This document shows positions 60,137 through 64,000 of a stretch of 64,000 bases of DNA, in pieces. Within the stretch, counting starts at the first letter, position 1. Each line of letters opens with the position of its first letter. The notes under the pieces were generated by a model. That model was given only the letters and a program-made list of their open reading frames with translations, did not search any database and was not told the origin of the DNA. A program made the translations under genes and the position numbers. This DNA comes from Halorubrum depositum (GTDB taxonomy: Archaea > Halobacteriota > Halobacteria > Halobacteriales > Haloferacaceae): the NCBI RefSeq assembly GCF_007671725.1, contig NZ_VCNM01000002.1, positions 124,001 to 188,000 of the forward strand, in the 5' to 3' direction.

Positions 60137-60192
60137 GCGACGCCGACGACGACCCCGTCGGGGGACACCGCCACCCGCCGGGACCGCGGACA

Positions 60193-60202
60193 AAGTATAC
60201 AT
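60193..60202 (+). promoter_or_regulatory. TATA box of acs
   Basis: AAGTATACAT about 28 nt before ATG 60226, a strong match to a haloarchaeal leaderless promoter. Confidence 0.55.
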
Positions 60203-60225
60203 TCCTCCACTTGCGAACGGGTATC

Positions 60226-62179
<1,954 letters not shown>

Positions 62180-62184
<5 letters not shown>

Positions 62185-62199
62185 CTATATATAGTTACT
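62180..62199. terminator. 20-bp palindrome over the acs stop codon
   Basis: AGTAACTATATATAGTTACT is a perfect palindrome containing the TAA stop, followed by TTTA. It could act as a terminator for acs or an operator for the DUF2061 gene 57 bp downstream. Confidence 0.5.
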
Positions 62200-62256
62200 T
62201 TTAGCGAGGATAGAAATCTCTCAAAGTTTCATATAGGTGGACTCCGACGTACCGGT

Positions 62257-62493
62257 ATGGGCACGTTCGTCTCTCGGTCCGCGCTCCACGCCCGGAAGCG
62301 CGCTGTCGCCAAGACGCTCTGTTACCGCGCGGTCATGGTCACGATCACCGTGATCGTGGCGTGGGCGATCGTCGGCGACGTCAGCGACGCCGTGAACATC
62401 GGGCTGGTGACCAACGTCGTCAAGACCGCGACCTACTACGCCTACGAGCGCCTGTGGGACCACATCGCGTGGGGCGTCGCCGACGGGGCCTGA
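62257..62493 (+). CDS. DUF2061 membrane protein
   Basis: A 78-residue membrane protein with two helices: AVAKTLCYRAVMVTITVIV and VNIGLVTNVVKTATYYAYER, the pattern of DUF2061. The end LWDHIAWGVADGA is typical. Some relatives lie beside sulfate or APS-kinase genes, but no such gene is here. A TATA-like CATATAGG about 27 nt before the ATG suggests its own promoter. Confidence 0.88.
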   Translation: MGTFVSRSALHARKRAVAKTLCYRAVMVTITVIVAWAIVGDVSDAVNIGLVTNVVKTATYYAYERLWDHIAWGVADGA

Positions 62494-62730
62494 GTTGACG
62501 GTGTCTGGGCCGAGGCCGCCTGAACCGACCGCTCGGTCGGAGCGGCCCGTCTTCGATCCGGCGACCGACCGTTGTTTCGGGTTTGATCTGACATCCGAAA
62601 CTTTGACCATCGATATTTCGCAACTGGACCCGTCTGCCGAACGCGTCGGACGCGACTCGGCTCGCGAACCGCGACAGACGGCCATCGGGGGAAGATTTTT
62701 GATTCGGGTTTCTGTGTATTCACGAAACAG
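62494..62730. other. Intergenic region before the Bat-like regulator
   Basis: 237 bp without a supported gene. The second half is AT-richer (for example AAGATTTTTGATTCGGG near 62692) and probably contains the promoter of the downstream regulator. Confidence 0.4.
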
Positions 62731-64000
62731 ATGGTCGACGGGCTCGACGGCGAGGCGTACGACGCGCTCCTGACCGCCGCGGAGACGTACCGCGCCGCGG
62801 TCGTGGTTCGGCTCGCCGGTGAGGCCGGGCTCCGGACCGGCGAGATCACGCGCGTCGCGCCGCGGCACCTCCGGGATCCGGGCGTCGGTTCCGGCGCGTC
62901 CCTCCTCGCCGTCCCCGACGACGGCGCGGAAGCGCGGGGTAAGGGCGAGGAGGAACCGTCGAGCGGCGACGCCGCGGTGGAACCGATCGACCGCGAGACC
63001 GTCGTCCCAGCCTCGCTGGCGTCCGAGCTCCGGCGGTACGCCGAGAGTGAGGGGCTCGGCGACGCGGAGCCGTTCGTCGGCGTCTCCCCCCGTCGCGTCC
63101 AGATGATCGTGAGCGAGACCGCCGAGCGGGCGGCGGCGCGGACCGACGGCGCGGTGCCCGCCGACGTCACGCCTCGCGACCTCCGGGACGCGTTCGCGCG
63201 CCGGCACCTCGTCGACCGGGGCGTCGACCCCCACGCCGTGCGGGAGGCCGGCGGCTGGGAGACGCTGGGGACGCTCGACGAGTTCCTCGGCCCGCTCGAC
63301 GGGCGCGAGGTGGCCGAGGCGTTCGCGGTCGCCGGAGCCGCCGCGGACGCCGAGGGCGCCGACACCGAGGGCGACGCCGGCGGACGAGAACCGTCCGCGC
63401 TCGGCGGCTTCGAGGCCCTCGCCGACGGTGAGGGGGAGAAGTCTCCCCTCGCGACCGTTCCGGAGCGGCTGGTCGACTCCGGACGGTGGACCGAGGCGTG
63501 GGTGGTCCGCGGGTCGGTCGACGGCGGCCGGACGGAGGTCGTGGGCGCCGCGGGCGTCGACCGGGAGGTCCTCGTCGACCGCGGCGTCACGCGGGAGGGG
63601 CCGTGGCTTGACGCGGTCGAGGACGGCGAGCCCGTGCCGACCGGCGGCGAACCGACCGCCGACGGGCGCCCCGGGATTGCCGTCCCCGCGAGCTACCGGG
63701 GCGTGACGCACGGAGCGCTCTGCGTCGTCGCCGGGGACGGGACGCCGGTCTCGGAGACCGAACGGCGGGAGCTGGTGGCGCTCGGGCGCTGTCTCGGGTG
63801 GGCGGTGACGGCCGGTCGGTGGCGCGACCTCCTCCACTCGGACGCGGTCACGGAGGTGGAGTTCCACGTCGCCGACGGCGGGGCGTTCCTCGCCCGCGCG
63901 AGCGCCGCCCTCGGCTGTGCGATCGATCTCGACTCCACCGTCGGCGTCACCGACGACGCCTCTCGGCTGTACCTCTCCGTCGCGGGCGCGAGGCCCCAAG
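62731..64000 (+). CDS. Bat-type regulator with recombinase-like N-terminus (3' truncated)
   Basis: The frame is open from ATG 62731 to the window edge (423 residues without a stop). Residues about 10-190 resemble a tyrosine-recombinase domain (RLAGEAGLRTGEITRVAP, ADVTPRDLRDAFARRHLVDR, GVDPHAVREAGGWET), but the His-x-x-Arg element reads RDLR. A GAF-like domain follows (VVRGSVDGGRTEVVGAAGV, PGIAVPASYRGVTHGALCVV). The end TEVEFHVADGGAFLARASAA looks like the start of a bacterio-opsin-activator domain. The expected C-terminal Bat helix-turn-helix lies beyond the window. Likely a transcriptional regulator. Confidence 0.75.
   Translation, partial: MVDGLDGEAYDALLTAAETYRAAVVVRLAGEAGLRTGEITRVAPRHLRDPGVGSGASLLAVPDDGAEARGKGEEEPSSGDAAVEPIDRETVVPASLASELRRYAESEGLGDAEPFVGVSPRRVQMIVSETAERAAARTDGAVPADVTPRDLRDAFARRHLVDRGVDPHAVREAGGWETLGTLDEFLGPLDGREVAEAFAVAGAAADAEGADTEGDAGGREPSALGGFEALADGEGEKSPLATVPERLVDSGRWTEAWVVRGSVDGGRTEVVGAAGVDREVLVDRGVTREGPWLDAVEDGEPVPTGGEPTADGRPGIAVPASYRGVTHGALCVVAGDGTPVSETERRELVALGRCLGWAVTAGRWRDLLHSDAVTEVEFHVADGGAFLARASAALGCAIDLDSTVGVTDDASRLYLSVAGARPQ

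Overview
The window is chromosomal DNA of a halophilic archaeon, most likely Halorubrum or a close relative. This is inferred from the very high GC content, the acidic proteins, twin-arginine lipoprotein signals, TATA boxes about 25-30 nt upstream of start codons (leaderless transcripts), and archaeal-type genes: 2-amino-3,7-dideoxy-hept-6-ulosonate synthase and 3-dehydroquinate synthase II, UbaA/SAMP/JAMM, Lhr helicase, an archaeal signal peptidase and DUF2070. No rRNA, tRNA, insertion sequence, CRISPR array or replication origin was seen. The window cuts a gene at each end.

Region 1 (1-4.05 kb) looks like the edge of a nitrous oxide reductase and copper-handling cluster. It holds a NosY-like permease (5' truncated), a NosL-like lipoprotein, a small membrane protein divergent from a double winged-helix regulator, a SCO1/SenC lipoprotein and a SafE/DsbD-like membrane protein with a His/Met-rich tail. 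An AT-rich gap of about 240 bp separates it from GC-richer housekeeping genes.

Region 2 (4.3-16.3 kb) carries the overlapping proC-proB-proA operon, a block of envelope and glycan genes (two GT4 glycosyltransferases, an alkaline-phosphatase-fold protein, an LPG-synthase-like flippase domain protein, DUF2070), a class I glutamine amidotransferase, and nnr-moaC.

Region 3 (16.3-32.2 kb) is rich in one-carbon and nucleotide metabolism: formate-THF ligase, a formate dehydrogenase-like molybdoenzyme, gcvT, purS-purQ and purU, together with ilvD, signal peptidase, a NYN nuclease-like protein, Lhr helicase and a cytidylate kinase homologue lacking the P-loop lysine.

Region 4 (32.2-45 kb) is a sulfur-handling neighbourhood and the most interesting part. 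A four-gene minus-strand unit encodes an exported beta-propeller with a Cys-rich tail, an exported double rhodanese-fold protein with no active-site Cys but a Cys on a Gly-rich C-terminal arm, a second beta-propeller without a signal peptide, and a DsrE-like protein. It is divergent from a YeeE/YedE (thiosulfate-type) transporter. Next come a GAF histidine kinase, a single-domain rhodanese with TusA, cysteine synthase, a ubiquitin-like MoaD/SAMP protein ending GGR, the E1-like UbaA, an amino acid permease with a UspA partner, and a JAMM peptidase. E1, ubiquitin-like carrier, JAMM and cysteine synthase together resemble the mycobacterial CysO-CysM-Mec+ route in which a protein thiocarboxylate supplies sulfur for cysteine.

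Region 5 (45-64 kb) holds an alkyltransferase-like protein (PDHR in place of PCHR), trpCBA with an 18-bp TGTACA-centred palindrome on the trpC start codon, the two archaeal aromatic-pathway genes, an HTTM membrane protein with an in-frame 9-bp repeat, an FMN reductase, an MscS channel, M32 carboxypeptidase, a threonine aldolase-like enzyme, a DUF2209-like protein with a disturbed N-terminus, HflX, acetyl-CoA synthetase, DUF2061, and the start of a Bat-type regulator with a degenerate recombinase-like N-terminus.
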